Shown: positions 8,909 through 21,490 of the stretch, piece after piece
Numbering within the stretch: the stretch's first letter is position 1
Layout of the letters: every line of letters begins with the position of its first letter
Source: Hydrogenophaga intermedia
GTDB taxonomy: Bacteria; Pseudomonadota; Gammaproteobacteria; Burkholderiales; Burkholderiaceae_C
Assembly (NCBI RefSeq): GCF_023715105.1
Contig: NZ_JAMBNO010000010.1
Coordinates: 124,001 to 188,000 of the forward strand
Direction: 5' to 3'
DNA: 64,000 nt
Made by a program: the position numbers and the translations under genes
The notes under the pieces: generated by a model
Databases searched by the model: none
What the model was told of the DNA's origin: nothing
What the model saw: the letters and a program-made list of their open reading frames with translations, nothing else

Positions 8909-8929
8909 ACGGCGCTGGGTCAGCGCCGT
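8909..8929 (-). other. hairpin between dnaQ and tRNA-Val
   Basis: A perfect 9-base stem (ACGGCGCTG/CAGCGCCGT) with a GGT loop lies immediately upstream of the tRNA 5' end. It could be the end of the isc-dnaQ transcript or part of the tRNA precursor leader. There is no T-run, so termination is not certain. Confidence 0.5.
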
Positions 8930-8941
8930 CGGAAGCCTCGC

Positions 8942-8947
8942 ATTATA
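8942..8947 (-). promoter_or_regulatory. -10 box of the tRNA-Val promoter
   Basis: A perfect TATAAT reads on the minus strand just past the dnaQ stop codon, placing the start near 8935, about 30 bases before the tRNA. The -35 region would lie inside the last codons of dnaQ (around 8965-8970), where the match is poor. Confidence 0.55.
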
Positions 8948-8956
8948 GCCAGGTTT

Positions 8957-9667
8957 TCAGGCGTTTTCGACCAGGCGCCACACCGTCTTGCCCTTGCTCG
9001 ATTTGTCGAGTTCGGCGAGCACGGTCTCGTGGGCCTGCGCCTCTTGTTCGTTGGCGCGCAGCACAGGCAGCTCGAAGCGGCGCAGGTCAACCACCTCCAG
9101 CGCCCCGCCCTCGCCGCCCGCCATGTCGGCGATGTCGATGAGCAGCGCGTCCTGCCCGCGCGTCATGTTGATGTAGACGTCGGCCAGCAGCTCGGCATCA
9201 AGGAGCGCGCCGTGCAGCGTGCGGCCCGAGTTGTCCACGCCCAGACGGTCGCACAGCGCGTCCAGGCCGTTGCGCTTGCCGGGGTACATCTCCTTGGCCA
9301 TCACCAGCGTGTCGAGCACGTTGGCCACGATCTGCGTCACCGGCGGCAGGCCGAGGCGGCGGAACTCCATGTTCAGGAAGGCCACGTCGAACGGCGCGTT
9401 GTGGATGATGACCTCGGCGTCGCGCAGGTATTCGACGAGTTCCTCGGCGATGGCCGCGAACTTCGGCTTGTCGCGCAGGAACTCGTTGCTGATGCCGTGC
9501 ACCTTGAGCGCGTCCTCGTGGCTGTCGCGCTCGGGGTTGATGTAGTGGTGCAGGTTGTTGCCGGTGAACTTGCGGTTGAGCAGTTCCACGCAGCCGATCT
9601 CGATGATGCGGTCGCCGTTCTCGGCGGAAAGACCGGTGGTTTCAGTGTCGAGAATGATCTGGCGCAT
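8957..9667 (-). CDS. dnaQ: DNA polymerase III epsilon subunit (proofreading exonuclease)
   Basis: DnaQ is the 3'-5' proofreading subunit of the replicative polymerase. The 236-residue product has the DEDDh exonuclease residues: ILDTETTG at the N-terminus (Exo I), HNAPFDVAFLN (Exo II) and HGALLDAELLADVY (Exo III). A C-terminal tail follows and would contact the alpha subunit. The ATG at 9667 shares one base with the fdx stop codon, so dnaQ is the last gene of the isc operon. This linkage ties a replication gene to iron-sulfur cluster supply. Confidence 0.95.
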   Translation of the reverse strand: MRQIILDTETTGLSAENGDRIIEIGCVELLNRKFTGNNLHHYINPERDSHEDALKVHGISNEFLRDKPKFAAIAEELVEYLRDAEVIIHNAPFDVAFLNMEFRRLGLPPVTQIVANVLDTLVMAKEMYPGKRNGLDALCDRLGVDNSGRTLHGALLDAELLADVYINMTRGQDALLIDIADMAGGEGGALEVVDLRRFELPVLRANEQEAQAHETVLAELDKSSKGKTVWRLVENA

Positions 9668-10005
9668 CAGTGGTTCTCTTTGGCGTGGTTGATCGTGTAC
9701 TTGGGAATCTCGATCGTCACGTCCTGCTGCGCGAGGATGGCCTGGCAACTCAGGCGCGACTGCGGCTCCAGGCCCCAGGCGCGGTCGAGCAGGTCCTCTT
9801 CTTCTTCCTCGGGCGCATTCAGGCTGTTGTAGCCCTCGCGCACGATCACGTGGCAGGTGGTGCAGGCGCAACTCATGTCGCAGGCGTGCTCGATGTTGAC
9901 CTGGTTCTCGAGCAGGGCCTCGCAGATGGAGGTGCCGGCGGGCGCCGTGATGGTCTTGCCTTCGGGGGCGTACTCGGCGTGCGGCAGGATCTTGATGATG
10001 GGCAT
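9667..10005 (-). CDS. fdx: ISC-type [2Fe-2S] ferredoxin
   Basis: Fdx supplies electrons for iron-sulfur cluster assembly. The 112-residue protein has the adrenodoxin-type cysteine pattern: C-x5-C-x2-C in CDMSCACTTC and the fourth cysteine in RLSCQAIL. An acidic patch (EEEEEDLLD) is typical of the partner-binding helix. It is encoded five bases after hscA and overlaps dnaQ by one base. Confidence 0.96.
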   Translation of the reverse strand: MPIIKILPHAEYAPEGKTITAPAGTSICEALLENQVNIEHACDMSCACTTCHVIVREGYNSLNAPEEEEEDLLDRAWGLEPQSRLSCQAILAQQDVTIEIPKYTINHAKENH

Positions 10006-10010
10006 GGGGT

Positions 10011-11882
<1,872 letters not shown>

Positions 11883-11918
11883 CGGATCGTTCTTCTGTCG
11901 TGCGGAAGCGGAAAACGC

Positions 11919-12437
11919 CTATTGTCCCAGTTGATCGAGGCGCCCCTCCACATCGCGCGCAAAGCGCTCAATGAACATGAGGGCTCTGACCTGGCGCGCC
12001 GCCGCGGCCGCATCGCCCTGCTCGTCCAGCGCGGCCTGCAGCGCGGCGATGCGCTCACGCCGGGCCTGCAACACTTCGTCGGCCATGCGCTCCAGGGCTT
12101 CGGCCCCTTCGGCCTCGTCCAGGTCCTCGCGCCACTGCATCTGCTGCATCAGGAAATCGGAGGGCATGGCCGTGTTGTTCTCGGCCTCGATGGGCGCGCC
12201 ACGCAACTCGCACAGGTAGGCCGCGCGCTTGATCGGGTCCTTCAGGCGCTGGTAGGCCTCGTTGATGCGCACCGACCATTGCATGGCCAGCCGCTGCGAC
12301 GCCGCGTCGGCGCTGGCAAAACGGTCCGGGTGGGCCTGGCGCTGCAGGTCCTTCCAGCGCGCATCCAGCTCAACGCGTTCCAGCGAAAAGCGCTCGGGCA
12401 GGCCGAAGATCTGGAAGTCGTTCGATTGCAGGTTCAT
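11919..12437 (-). CDS. hscB: J-domain co-chaperone HscB
   Basis: HscB stimulates the HscA ATPase and delivers IscU to it. The 172-residue protein has an N-terminal J domain (about 1-78) with the HPD motif in QAHPDRF and the conserved stretch INEAYQRLKDPIKRAAYL. A C-terminal helical bundle follows and binds IscU. The fit to the family is good in length and gene order, between iscA and hscA. Confidence 0.95.
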   Translation of the reverse strand: MNLQSNDFQIFGLPERFSLERVELDARWKDLQRQAHPDRFASADAASQRLAMQWSVRINEAYQRLKDPIKRAAYLCELRGAPIEAENNTAMPSDFLMQQMQWREDLDEAEGAEALERMADEVLQARRERIAALQAALDEQGDAAAAARQVRALMFIERFARDVEGRLDQLGQ

Positions 12438-12494
12438 GGAAAAAGAAAAACCGCCGAGGCGGTACGCCGGGCGGTTGTCGGGGTGAGATGGCGC

Positions 12495-12818
12495 TCAGAT
12501 GCGAAAGCTCTCGCCACAGCCACAGCGATCGCGCTCGTTGGGGTTGTTGAACCTGAAGCCCTCGTTGAGGCCCTCGCGCACAAAGTCGAGCTGTGTGCCG
12601 TCGATGTAGGCCAGGCTCTTGGGGTCGACCAGCACCTTCACGCCGTTGTCCTCGAACACCACGTCCTCGGGCGCAATCTCGTCGGCGTACTCGAGCTTGT
12701 AGGCCAGGCCCGAGCAACCGGTGGTCTTGACGCCCAGGCGAACGCCCACGCCCTTGCCGCGCTTGGCGATGTAGCGCGTGACGTGACGGGCTGCGGCCTC
12801 CGAAATCGTGACAGCCAT
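12495..12818 (-). CDS. iscA: A-type Fe-S carrier IscA
   Basis: IscA carries nascent clusters to target proteins. The 107-residue product has the three conserved cysteines, in TTGCSGLAY (about residue 35) and RCGCGESF at the C-terminus. I chose the ATG at 12818, giving [12 protein letters not shown], over an upstream frame extension that lacks family sequence. It lies four bases after iscU. Confidence 0.96.
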   Translation of the reverse strand: MAVTISEAAARHVTRYIAKRGKGVGVRLGVKTTGCSGLAYKLEYADEIAPEDVVFEDNGVKVLVDPKSLAYIDGTQLDFVREGLNEGFRFNNPNERDRCGCGESFRI

Positions 12819-12822
12819 GGGG

Positions 12823-13209
12823 TCAGTTCGCGTGCTTTTTGCGGTAGTCATCCACCGCGGCCTTGATGGCATCCTCGGCGAGGATCGAGCAATGGATCTT
12901 TACCGGCGGCAGTGCCAGCTCTTCGGCGATCTGGCTGTTCTTGAGCGAGGCCGCCTCGTCAAGCGTCTTGCCCTTGACCCACTCGGTCACGAGCGAGCTC
13001 GACGCGATGGCCGAGCCGCAGCCGTAGGTCTTGAAGCGCGCGTCTTCGATCACACCGGTGCTGGGGTTCACCTTGATCTGCAGCTTCATCACGTCGCCGC
13101 AAGCGGGCGCGCCCACCATGCCGGTACCCACCGTGTCATCCCCCTTGTCGAAGGAGCCGACGTTGCGGGGGTTCTCGTAGTGGTCAACGACTTTTTCGGA
13201 ATAGGCCAT
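12823..13209 (-). CDS. iscU: Fe-S cluster scaffold IscU
   Basis: IscU is the scaffold on which clusters are built from IscS-derived sulfur. The 128-residue protein has the three ligand cysteines in [21 protein letters not shown] and [11 protein letters not shown]. The HscA-recognition sequence LPPVK sits just before the third cysteine. It is encoded 17 bases after iscS. Confidence 0.97.
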   Translation of the reverse strand: MAYSEKVVDHYENPRNVGSFDKGDDTVGTGMVGAPACGDVMKLQIKVNPSTGVIEDARFKTYGCGSAIASSSLVTEWVKGKTLDEAASLKNSQIAEELALPPVKIHCSILAEDAIKAAVDDYRKKHAN

Positions 13210-13226
13210 GGTTGTTCTCCTTCAGA

Positions 13227-14444
13227 TCAGTGGGCTGCCCACTGGATGGTCGACAGGTCGATGCCATCCTTGAACATTTCCCACAGGGGTGAAAGTTCAC
13301 GCAGCTTGGCGACGTTTTCCTTGATCGTCGCGATCGCGTAGTCGATTTCTTCTTCGGTCGTCCAGCGGCCGATGGTCATGCGCAGGCTGCTGTGGGCCAG
13401 TTCGTCGCTGCGGCCCAGGGCACGCAGCACATAGCTGGGCTCCAGGCTGGCCGAGGTGCAGGCCGAACCCGAGGACACCGCGATGCCCTTGATGCCCATG
13501 ATCAGCGACTCGCCCTCGACGTAGTTGAAGCTCATGTTCAGGTTGTGCGGCACGCGCTGCGTCTCGTGGCCGTTGATGAACACCTCCTCGATGTCCTTCA
13601 GGCCGTTGAGCAGGCGATCGTGCAGGGCCCGGATGCGCAGGTTCTCCTCGTGCATCTCGGCCTTGGCGATGCGATAGGCCTCGCCCATGCCCACGATCTG
13701 GTGCGTGGGCAAGGTGCCCGAGCGCATGCCGCGCTCGTGGCCGCCACCGTGCATCTGCGCCTCGATGCGCACGCGCGGCTTGCGGCGCACGAACAGCGCG
13801 CCGATGCCTTTGGGCCCGTAGGTCTTGTGGCTGGTCAGGCTCATGAGGTCGACCGGCAGCGTCTGCAGGTCGATGTCGACACGGCCGGTGGCCTGCGCCG
13901 CGTCGACGTGGAAGATCACGCCCTTTTCGCGGCAGATGGCGCCCAGGGCCGCGATGTCCTGGATGACGCCGATCTCGTTGTTGACGAACATGACCGAGGC
14001 CAGGATGGTGTCGGGGCGGATCGCGGCCTTGAACACATCCAGGTCGACCAGACCATCGGCCTGCACGTCAAGGTAGGTGACTTCGAACCCCTGGCGCTCG
14101 AGTTCGCGCATGGTGTCGAGCACGGCCTTGTGTTCCGTCTTGACGGTGATGAGGTGCTTGCCCTTGCCCTTGTAGAAGTGCGCCGCGCCCTTGAGCGCGA
14201 GGTTGTTCGACTCGGTGGCACCGCTGGTCCAGACGATCTCGCGCGGATCGGCGTTGATGAGCGCTGCCACCTGTTCGCGCGCGGTCTCCACGGCCTTCTC
14301 GGCCTCCCAGCCCCAGGCATGGCTGCGCGACGCGGGGTTGCCGAAGTGCTCGCGCAGCCAGGGAACCATGGCATCCACCACCCGCGGATCGCACGGGTTG
14401 GTGGCGCTGTAGTCCATGTAGATGGGGAAGTGGGGAGTGCTCAT
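13227..14444 (-). CDS. iscS: cysteine desulfurase IscS
   Basis: IscS takes sulfur from cysteine for cluster assembly and tRNA thiolation. The 405-residue PLP enzyme shows the PLP lysine in [12 protein letters not shown] and the mobile catalytic cysteine loop [17 protein letters not shown]. The C-terminus, which contacts IscU, is present. I chose the ATG at 14444 because [17 protein letters not shown] is the standard N-terminus. A 112-base gap with no gene separates it from iscR. Confidence 0.97.
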   Translation of the reverse strand: MSTPHFPIYMDYSATNPCDPRVVDAMVPWLREHFGNPASRSHAWGWEAEKAVETAREQVAALINADPREIVWTSGATESNNLALKGAAHFYKGKGKHLITVKTEHKAVLDTMRELERQGFEVTYLDVQADGLVDLDVFKAAIRPDTILASVMFVNNEIGVIQDIAALGAICREKGVIFHVDAAQATGRVDIDLQTLPVDLMSLTSHKTYGPKGIGALFVRRKPRVRIEAQMHGGGHERGMRSGTLPTHQIVGMGEAYRIAKAEMHEENLRIRALHDRLLNGLKDIEEVFINGHETQRVPHNLNMSFNYVEGESLIMGIKGIAVSSGSACTSASLEPSYVLRALGRSDELAHSSLRMTIGRWTTEEEIDYAIATIKENVAKLRELSPLWEMFKDGIDLSTIQWAAH

Positions 14445-14556
14445 GGGGTCGTTCTTTTGTGAATTCACTCGATGATGGGGGCGCCATTTGACGCGAGCGT
14501 CGAAGTCCCTGGCGGTGCCATGGGCGGCAGGCACGTGGCCTGGCGCGCCCGGCGGC

Positions 14557-15090
14557 TTACTTGGACAGCGCGCCTCCCAGGGCAAAGACCGAGTTCGGCG
14601 CGTTCACGCGGATCGGCTTGACCACCGGCTGGCTGGAGATCGCCCGCTTGATCAGCGGCGCGTTTTCCACCACCACGCCCTTGGCAAGCTGCTGGTCCAC
14701 CAGCGATTGCAGGGTCACGGAGTCGAGAAAATCGACCATCCTGGCGTTGAGCTGGGCCCACAGCTCGTGGGTCATGCAGCGTTGGCCGTCGCCCATGCAG
14801 TTTTCCTTGCCGCCACATTGGGTGGCGTCGATGGGCTCGTCCACCGAGACGATGATGTCGGCCACGGTGATCTCGGCCGCCTTGCGGCCCAGCGTGTAGC
14901 CGCCGCCGGGGCCACGGGTGGACTCCACCAGCTCGTGCCGGCGCAGCTTGCCGAACAGCTGCTCCAGGTAGGACAGAGAAATCTGTTGCCGCTGGCTGAT
15001 GGCCGCCAGGGTGACGGGACCGTTGTTCTGGCGCAGGGCCAGGTCGATCATGGCGGTGACCGCAAAGCGGCCTTTGGTCGTGAGGCGCAT
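14557..15090 (-). CDS. iscR: Fe-S responsive regulator IscR
   Basis: IscR is the Rrf2-family repressor of the isc operon and itself binds a [2Fe-2S] cluster. The 177-residue protein has an N-terminal winged helix ([19 protein letters not shown]). The cluster ligands lie in [20 protein letters not shown]: three cysteines and a histidine, spaced x5, x6 and x2. That is one residue more than the E. coli spacing between the second and third cysteine. Two IscR-type operators lie in its own promoter, which implies autoregulation. Confidence 0.95.
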   Translation of the reverse strand: MRLTTKGRFAVTAMIDLALRQNNGPVTLAAISQRQQISLSYLEQLFGKLRRHELVESTRGPGGGYTLGRKAAEITVADIIVSVDEPIDATQCGGKENCMGDGQRCMTHELWAQLNARMVDFLDSVTLQSLVDQQLAKGVVVENAPLIKRAISSQPVVKPIRVNAPNSVFALGGALSK

Positions 15091-15202
15091 CGCAAGCTCC
15101 TGAAAAGTTGGCTTGACCGTCGTGGTTCGGCTCGCCGGCCCCTGCCGTTCGAACCCCTTGTCCACCCGCCCCAACCCCTGAGAGGGGTCTCCTTCTTCGC
15201 AG

Positions 15203-15227
15203 GTTCCCGACTGTTTTCGTCGAGTAT
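15203..15227 (-). promoter_or_regulatory. IscR type-1 operator, proximal site
   Basis: Read on the minus strand, this 25-base element matches the enterobacterial type-1 consensus (ATA-S-YY-GACT-R-WWW-Y-AGTC-RR-S-TAT) at about 22 positions. The CGAC and AGTC half-site cores flank an A-run. It covers the -10 box at 15223-15228, so a bound IscR would block the polymerase. Confidence 0.75.
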
Positions 15228-15228
15228 A
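15223..15228 (-). promoter_or_regulatory. -10 box of the isc operon promoter
   Basis: TATACT (five of six) reads on the minus strand. The start would fall near 15216, leaving a 126-base leader before iscR. That leader includes a small hairpin at 15174-15188. The -35 region is inside the distal IscR site and is not close to consensus, as in many regulated promoters. Confidence 0.6.
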
Positions 15229-15233
15229 TCTCA

Positions 15234-15258
15234 AAAGCTGACTGTTTCGGTCGGCATT
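15234..15258 (-). promoter_or_regulatory. IscR type-1 operator, distal site
   Basis: This is a second 25-base match to the same consensus on the minus strand, with about four mismatches. It contains GCCGAC, an A-run and CAGTCAGC. Its centre is 31 bases, about three helical turns, from the proximal site, so both would lie on the same DNA face. It covers the expected -35 region. Confidence 0.7.
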
Positions 15259-15340
15259 GTACTGCCCCGGGGGGTATCCATCCGGCGAAACGCTTTGAGC
15301 TTGGCTATCGCATCGATAGATGCCGGCGCCGACCGAAGGT

Positions 15341-17437
<2,097 letters not shown>

Positions 17438-17488
17438 CGCCGGATTGTGCCGGTTGCGCCCTGCCCCTGGCGGGTATGCTGCCAACCC

Positions 17489-18091
17489 ATGACGCCGCGC
17501 GAGACCCAGCCCACCCCCAGCAAGGAGGCCATCGACGCCCTGCCGCCCTTCCCCCTGCTCGGGCTGGACCGCATCACCCTGGTGCACACCGGGCCGCAAG
17601 CCGTGGAGGCCGCGGCGCAGCTGCAGGACCACGCCGTCTGGGGCTTCGACACCGAGTCGCGCCCCACCTTCCTGAAAGAGCAGGTGTCCGACGGCCCGCA
17701 CGTCGTGCAACTGGCCACCGAATCCCGTGCCTGGGTGTTCCTGCTGCACGAAGCGGGCTGCCGCACGCGCGTGGCCGAGCTGCTGGCCCAACCCGCCCAC
17801 CGCAAGGCCGGCTTCGGCCTGCGCGACGACACGCTGCGCATCCGCGCCAAGCTGGGCGTCGAGCCCGAGGCCGTGCTGGAACTCAACACCGTGTTTCGCG
17901 AGCGCGGCTACCGCAAGGACATGGGCGTGAAGGCCGCTGTGGCGGTGCTGTTCGGGCAGCGCTTTGCCAAAAGCAAAAAGGCCGCCACCAGCAACTGGTC
18001 GGCCCGCACGCTGAGCGAGTCGCAGATCCTCTACGCGGCCAACGACGCCTGGGCCGCGCGCCGGGTGGCTCAGGCCTTGGGCCTGGGCTGA
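17489..18091 (+). CDS. 3'-5' exonuclease domain protein (RNase D-like)
   Basis: This 200-residue protein is a single DEDDy-type exonuclease domain. FDTESRP gives the first Asp-Glu pair ([11 protein letters not shown]). The middle motif is seen around [11 protein letters not shown]. Near the C-terminus [11 protein letters not shown] supplies the tyrosine and last aspartate. It has no HRDC domain, unlike full RNase D, so I name only the domain. The substrate (RNA or DNA) cannot be told. The 3' end overlaps the convergent hydrolase gene by 22 bases. Confidence 0.85.
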   Translation: MTPRETQPTPSKEAIDALPPFPLLGLDRITLVHTGPQAVEAAAQLQDHAVWGFDTESRPTFLKEQVSDGPHVVQLATESRAWVFLLHEAGCRTRVAELLAQPAHRKAGFGLRDDTLRIRAKLGVEPEAVLELNTVFRERGYRKDMGVKAAVAVLFGQRFAKSKKAATSNWSARTLSESQILYAANDAWAARRVAQALGLG

Positions 18092-18954
18092 GCGGGCCCC
18101 AGCAGCCAGTCCTTCAGGATGGCGTTGAACTCGGCCGGCTTCTGGCGCATGACCCAGTGGCCGGTGTCCAGCGAGTGCGCCGCGCAGCCCGTGGTGCGGT
18201 TGAGCTGGCGCACCCAGCGGCTGGTGTGGAACATGAAGGGCTTGCGTCGGCCATAGACGTACAGACCGGGCAGTTTCTCGCCGATGAGCTTGTCCACCGA
18301 CGCCATTCGGCCGAGGCCACCGAACACCCCGAACCAGCCCATGGCGTAGGGGTAGTTCATCTCCCAGCCGATGAGTTGCGGGTCATTGCGGCAGCCGATC
18401 TGGCGCGCCATCCAGCGCGTCATGCGGTTGGCCAGGCCGGGCAGGTGTTCCCCCAACTGCCAGGCGACGGCGAGCCAGAGCTGGTAGCCGGCGATCATGA
18501 GCTTCTCGCGCCAACCCAGGCCCTGGCGGTACTCGGTGGCGTTGTGGTCGCCGATGTCGACCGCCACGATGCGCTCGATGCGCTCGCGGTTTCGCGCCGC
18601 GAACTCGTAGCCGAAGACGCAACCCCAGTCGTGCAGCACCAGCGTCACGGGCGCGTCCGGGCTCACGGCATCGACGACGCGTCGCAACAGCGCGCAGAGG
18701 TCGTCCACCGACATCGGCCGCGGGCCCTTGGCAAGGTCGAAGCCCGGCAGGTGAAATCGCACGCAGCGAAAGTGCTCGGCCAGCGAGGCCACCGTGGCGT
18801 CCCACAGGGCCGGCGTGTCGGGCCAGCCATGCACCATCACCAGGGTCTGGGCGCCGTGCCCGTCGATGAAGACGTCGACGTCGTCGATCACCAGCTCGGG
18901 CGCCGGCCCGGGCACGGTGTCTTCGTCGCCGTCGGCCGGCGCCTGCGAGCTCAC
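18070..18954 (-). CDS. alpha/beta hydrolase, epoxide hydrolase/dehalogenase-like
   Basis: This is a 294-residue alpha/beta-fold hydrolase. The oxyanion motif HGWPDT (about residue 42), the nucleophile elbow HDWGC with an aspartate nucleophile, and the C-terminal histidine in DTGHWVMR are visible. An Asp nucleophile followed by Trp is typical of haloalkane dehalogenases and epoxide hydrolases rather than serine esterases. The start is a GTG whose GTGA overlaps the stop of the upstream aminotransferase gene. The substrate is unknown. Confidence 0.8.
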   Translation of the reverse strand: MSSQAPADGDEDTVPGPAPELVIDDVDVFIDGHGAQTLVMVHGWPDTPALWDATVASLAEHFRCVRFHLPGFDLAKGPRPMSVDDLCALLRRVVDAVSPDAPVTLVLHDWGCVFGYEFAARNRERIERIVAVDIGDHNATEYRQGLGWREKLMIAGYQLWLAVAWQLGEHLPGLANRMTRWMARQIGCRNDPQLIGWEMNYPYAMGWFGVFGGLGRMASVDKLIGEKLPGLYVYGRRKPFMFHTSRWVRQLNRTTGCAAHSLDTGHWVMRQKPAEFNAILKDWLLGPAQPRPKA

Positions 18955-20153
18955 AATGCGCGCCCCAACCGGGCAATGCCCTCTTCGATCTTGTCGATCG
19001 GCGCGGTGGCAAAGCTCAGCCGCAGCGTGGCGTGCACCGGGTTCGTGGCGAAGAACGGCGCGCCGGGCACGAACGCCACGCCCTGCTCGATGGCCTTCTT
19101 CGCGAAGGCGGCGCCGTCGGCCAACTTGCCGTCGGCGCCGGTGAGGCGTGCCCAGACGAACAGGCCGCCTTGCGGCTCCACGAAATCAATCGCATCGCCG
19201 AGTTCGCGGCGCAGCGCGGTCGTCATGGCGCTGGCCCGCTCGGCGTACACCTTGCGCACGCGCGCCAGCGTTGCCGGCATGCGCCCGGCCTTGAGGTACT
19301 GGGCCGCCGTGGCCTGGGCAAAGGTGCTGGTGTGCGCATCGCTGAACTGCTTGCACATGGTGGCCTTGGCCAGCAGCTCGGCCGGCGCCACCATCCAGCC
19401 CACGCGCAGGCCCGGGCTGAGCACCTTGCTCAGCGAGCCGCAGTGCACAAGCCGATCGCGCGCGCCCGCCACGGTGTCGGCCAACGCCAGCAGGCTGGGC
19501 GGCGGCGCGTCACCGAAATACAGGTCGCCGTACGGATCGTCCTCGACGATCAGCGTGTCGTGCTTGACCGCCATCTGAAGGATGGCCTGGCGCCGCGCCA
19601 GCGAGGTGAGCGCGCCGCTGGGGTTGCCGAAGGTGGGGATGAGGTAGACGAACTTCGGCTTGTGCTGGGCAATGAGCTTCTCGAGCTCGTCGGTCTTCGC
19701 GCCCTGCCCGTCCACCGGCACGGTGATGAGCTCGGCGCCATAGAGGCGGAAGCACTGGATGGTGGCGAGGAAGGTCGGGCCTTCGACGATCACCTTGTCG
19801 CCCGGGGAGATCAGCGTCTTGCCCAGCAGGTCCAGCGCCTGCTGGCTGCCGGTGGTGACGATGAGGTCCTGCGCGCCCACGCCGCGCACGCCCTTGCTGG
19901 CCATGAAGCCGGCGAGTTGCTCGCGCAAGGGCCCGTGGCCCTCGGTGGCGCCGTATTGCAGCGTGGCACCGGGCTCCTCGGTGAGGGCGGCATTCACTGC
20001 CTCGCGGATGCCATCGACATCGAACAGCGCGCTGTCCGGGAAACCACCGGCAAAGCTGATGATGCCGGGCTTGCCCAGCAGCTTGAAGAGCTCGCGGATG
20101 GCGGAGGTTTCGACGTTGTTCAGGCGGTCGGCGAAAGGCGTGGTGAAAGGCAT
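18951..20153 (-). CDS. PLP-dependent aminotransferase, class I/II (LysN/MocR-like)
   Basis: This 400-residue fold-type I aminotransferase begins PFADRLNNVETSAIREL and shows IISFAGGFPD, the form seen in 2-aminoadipate/multi-substrate transaminases. The PLP lysine is in HCGSLSKVLSPGLRVGWM, and FVEPQGGLFVW is the usual C-terminal motif. There is no GntR DNA-binding domain, so it is the enzyme, not a MocR regulator. Substrate specificity cannot be assigned. It overlaps the downstream hydrolase by four bases and is divergent from nth. Confidence 0.85.
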   Translation of the reverse strand: MPFTTPFADRLNNVETSAIRELFKLLGKPGIISFAGGFPDSALFDVDGIREAVNAALTEEPGATLQYGATEGHGPLREQLAGFMASKGVRGVGAQDLIVTTGSQQALDLLGKTLISPGDKVIVEGPTFLATIQCFRLYGAELITVPVDGQGAKTDELEKLIAQHKPKFVYLIPTFGNPSGALTSLARRQAILQMAVKHDTLIVEDDPYGDLYFGDAPPPSLLALADTVAGARDRLVHCGSLSKVLSPGLRVGWMVAPAELLAKATMCKQFSDAHTSTFAQATAAQYLKAGRMPATLARVRKVYAERASAMTTALRRELGDAIDFVEPQGGLFVWARLTGADGKLADGAAFAKKAIEQGVAFVPGAPFFATNPVHATLRLSFATAPIDKIEEGIARLGRAL

Positions 20154-20269
20154 GAGGCGTTCGGGGCAGATGCAGGGAAAAGCCGCATTGTCACCAAAGC
20201 CGATGCCACTTGCGCAGCCCGTGGCGCCGGGCCGACAGCGCCTGCCGCACCCCGCTAGACTGCGCGCCC

Positions 20270-20905
20270 ATGAAGCGCGAGTACATCGAACCCTTCTTCG
20301 CCACCCTGGCTGCGGCCAACCCGCACCCGCAAAGCGAGCTCGAATACACCACCGTGTTCGAACTGCTGGCCGCCGTACTGCTTTCTGCACAGGCCACCGA
20401 CGTGGGCGTGAACAAGGCGACGCGCAAGCTGTTTCCCGTGGCCAACACCCCGCAGGCCATCCTCGCCCTGGGCCTTGAGGGCCTGGAGGCGCACATCAAG
20501 ACCATCGGCCTGTTCCGCAGCAAGGCCAAGCATCTGATGGAGACCTGCCGAATCCTCGTGGAACGCCACGGCGGCGAGGTGCCGCGCTCGCGCGAAGCCC
20601 TCGAAGCCCTGCCCGGCGTGGGCCGCAAGACGGCCAACGTGGTGCTCAACGTGGCCTTTGGCGAGCCCACGATGGCGGTCGACACGCACATCTTTCGCGT
20701 CGGCAACCGAACCGGGCTGGCGCCGGGCAAGACGCCGCTGGCGGTGGAACTGCAGCTCATGAAGCGCGTGCCAGCGGCTTACGCGGTGGACTCGCACCAT
20801 TGGCTGATCCTGCTCGGGCGCTATGTGTGCCTGGCGCGCAAGCCCCAATGCCACCGCTGCAGCGTGGCCGCGTACTGCGATTTCAAGCCCAAGACGACGG
20901 GCTGA
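20270..20905 (+). CDS. nth: endonuclease III
   Basis: Nth removes oxidised pyrimidines and nicks the abasic site. The 211-residue protein has the helix-hairpin-helix LPGVGRKTANVVL with the catalytic lysine. The catalytic Asp is in MAVDTHIFRV. The [4Fe-4S] ligands follow the C-x6-C-x2-C-x5-C spacing (CLARKPQCHRCSVAAYC). The ATG at 20270 gives the standard N-terminus MKREYIEPFF. Nth depends on clusters made by the isc operon in this window. Confidence 0.97.
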   Translation: MKREYIEPFFATLAAANPHPQSELEYTTVFELLAAVLLSAQATDVGVNKATRKLFPVANTPQAILALGLEGLEAHIKTIGLFRSKAKHLMETCRILVERHGGEVPRSREALEALPGVGRKTANVVLNVAFGEPTMAVDTHIFRVGNRTGLAPGKTPLAVELQLMKRVPAAYAVDSHHWLILLGRYVCLARKPQCHRCSVAAYCDFKPKTTG

Positions 20906-20917
20906 AGCCACGCAGCG

Positions 20918-21472
20918 TCAGAACACCAGCTCCATCCAGTCGCCCTGGGCCGGCGCCTCGCGCGGCCATTCGCTCGCCGACGCGATCTCGCGCGGGCCGT
21001 GAGCCTTGAGGTACTGTGCCGCGCGAATCACACCCGCATGGGTGACCCAGGCCGCCTCGCGCACCCCCGCGCCATGCAGCTCGACGATGAGCGAGGCCAC
21101 GCGTTCGATGACCTGCTGGGTGCTTTCTTCGCCACCGAAGCGGTGCTGCGCGAAATCGGCCATCCAGGCATCGAAGGCAGAACGCGGCACAGCCGCCCAG
21201 GGCTGCATCTCCCAGCGGCCGAAATCCATCTCGTTGAGCCGGGTGTCCACGCGCGCTGCCCCCAGCTCGGGTCGCTCGCGTTGCAGGGCCGCAGCGAGCT
21301 GTTGCGCGCGCGTGAGGCCCGAGACCCACAGCGGCACGTGTCGCGGCAGCGCGCTGGCCACGCCGCGCGCGGCGCTCAGCGTGGCCTCGGCGTGTGCGGG
21401 TGCGTCGGTGATGCCGTAGCACAGGCCATCAGGCAAGGCCACGGCGGCGTGGCGGATCAACCAGAGCTTCAT
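20918..21472 (-). CDS. histidine phosphatase, probable alpha-ribazole phosphatase (CobC type)
   Basis: This 184-residue protein belongs to the phosphoglycerate-mutase fold. The catalytic motif reads LIRHAAVALPDGLCYG, with RHA in place of the usual RHG. The second histidine is in AWVTHAGVIR. The phrase DGLCYGITDAP resembles alpha-ribazole phosphatases. It is the last gene of the cobalamin operon, 18 bases after the glutathione transferase gene, which supports a role in dephosphorylating alpha-ribazole or cobalamin phosphate. It could still be a general phosphatase. Confidence 0.75.
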   Translation of the reverse strand: MKLWLIRHAAVALPDGLCYGITDAPAHAEATLSAARGVASALPRHVPLWVSGLTRAQQLAAALQRERPELGAARVDTRLNEMDFGRWEMQPWAAVPRSAFDAWMADFAQHRFGGEESTQQVIERVASLIVELHGAGVREAAWVTHAGVIRAAQYLKAHGPREIASASEWPREAPAQGDWMELVF

Positions 21473-21490
21473 CTCAAAACGTCCTCGCCA

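Noticed and set aside
18951..20153. MocR-type GntR regulator
   Set aside because: The protein starts directly with the aminotransferase fold and has no winged-helix domain.
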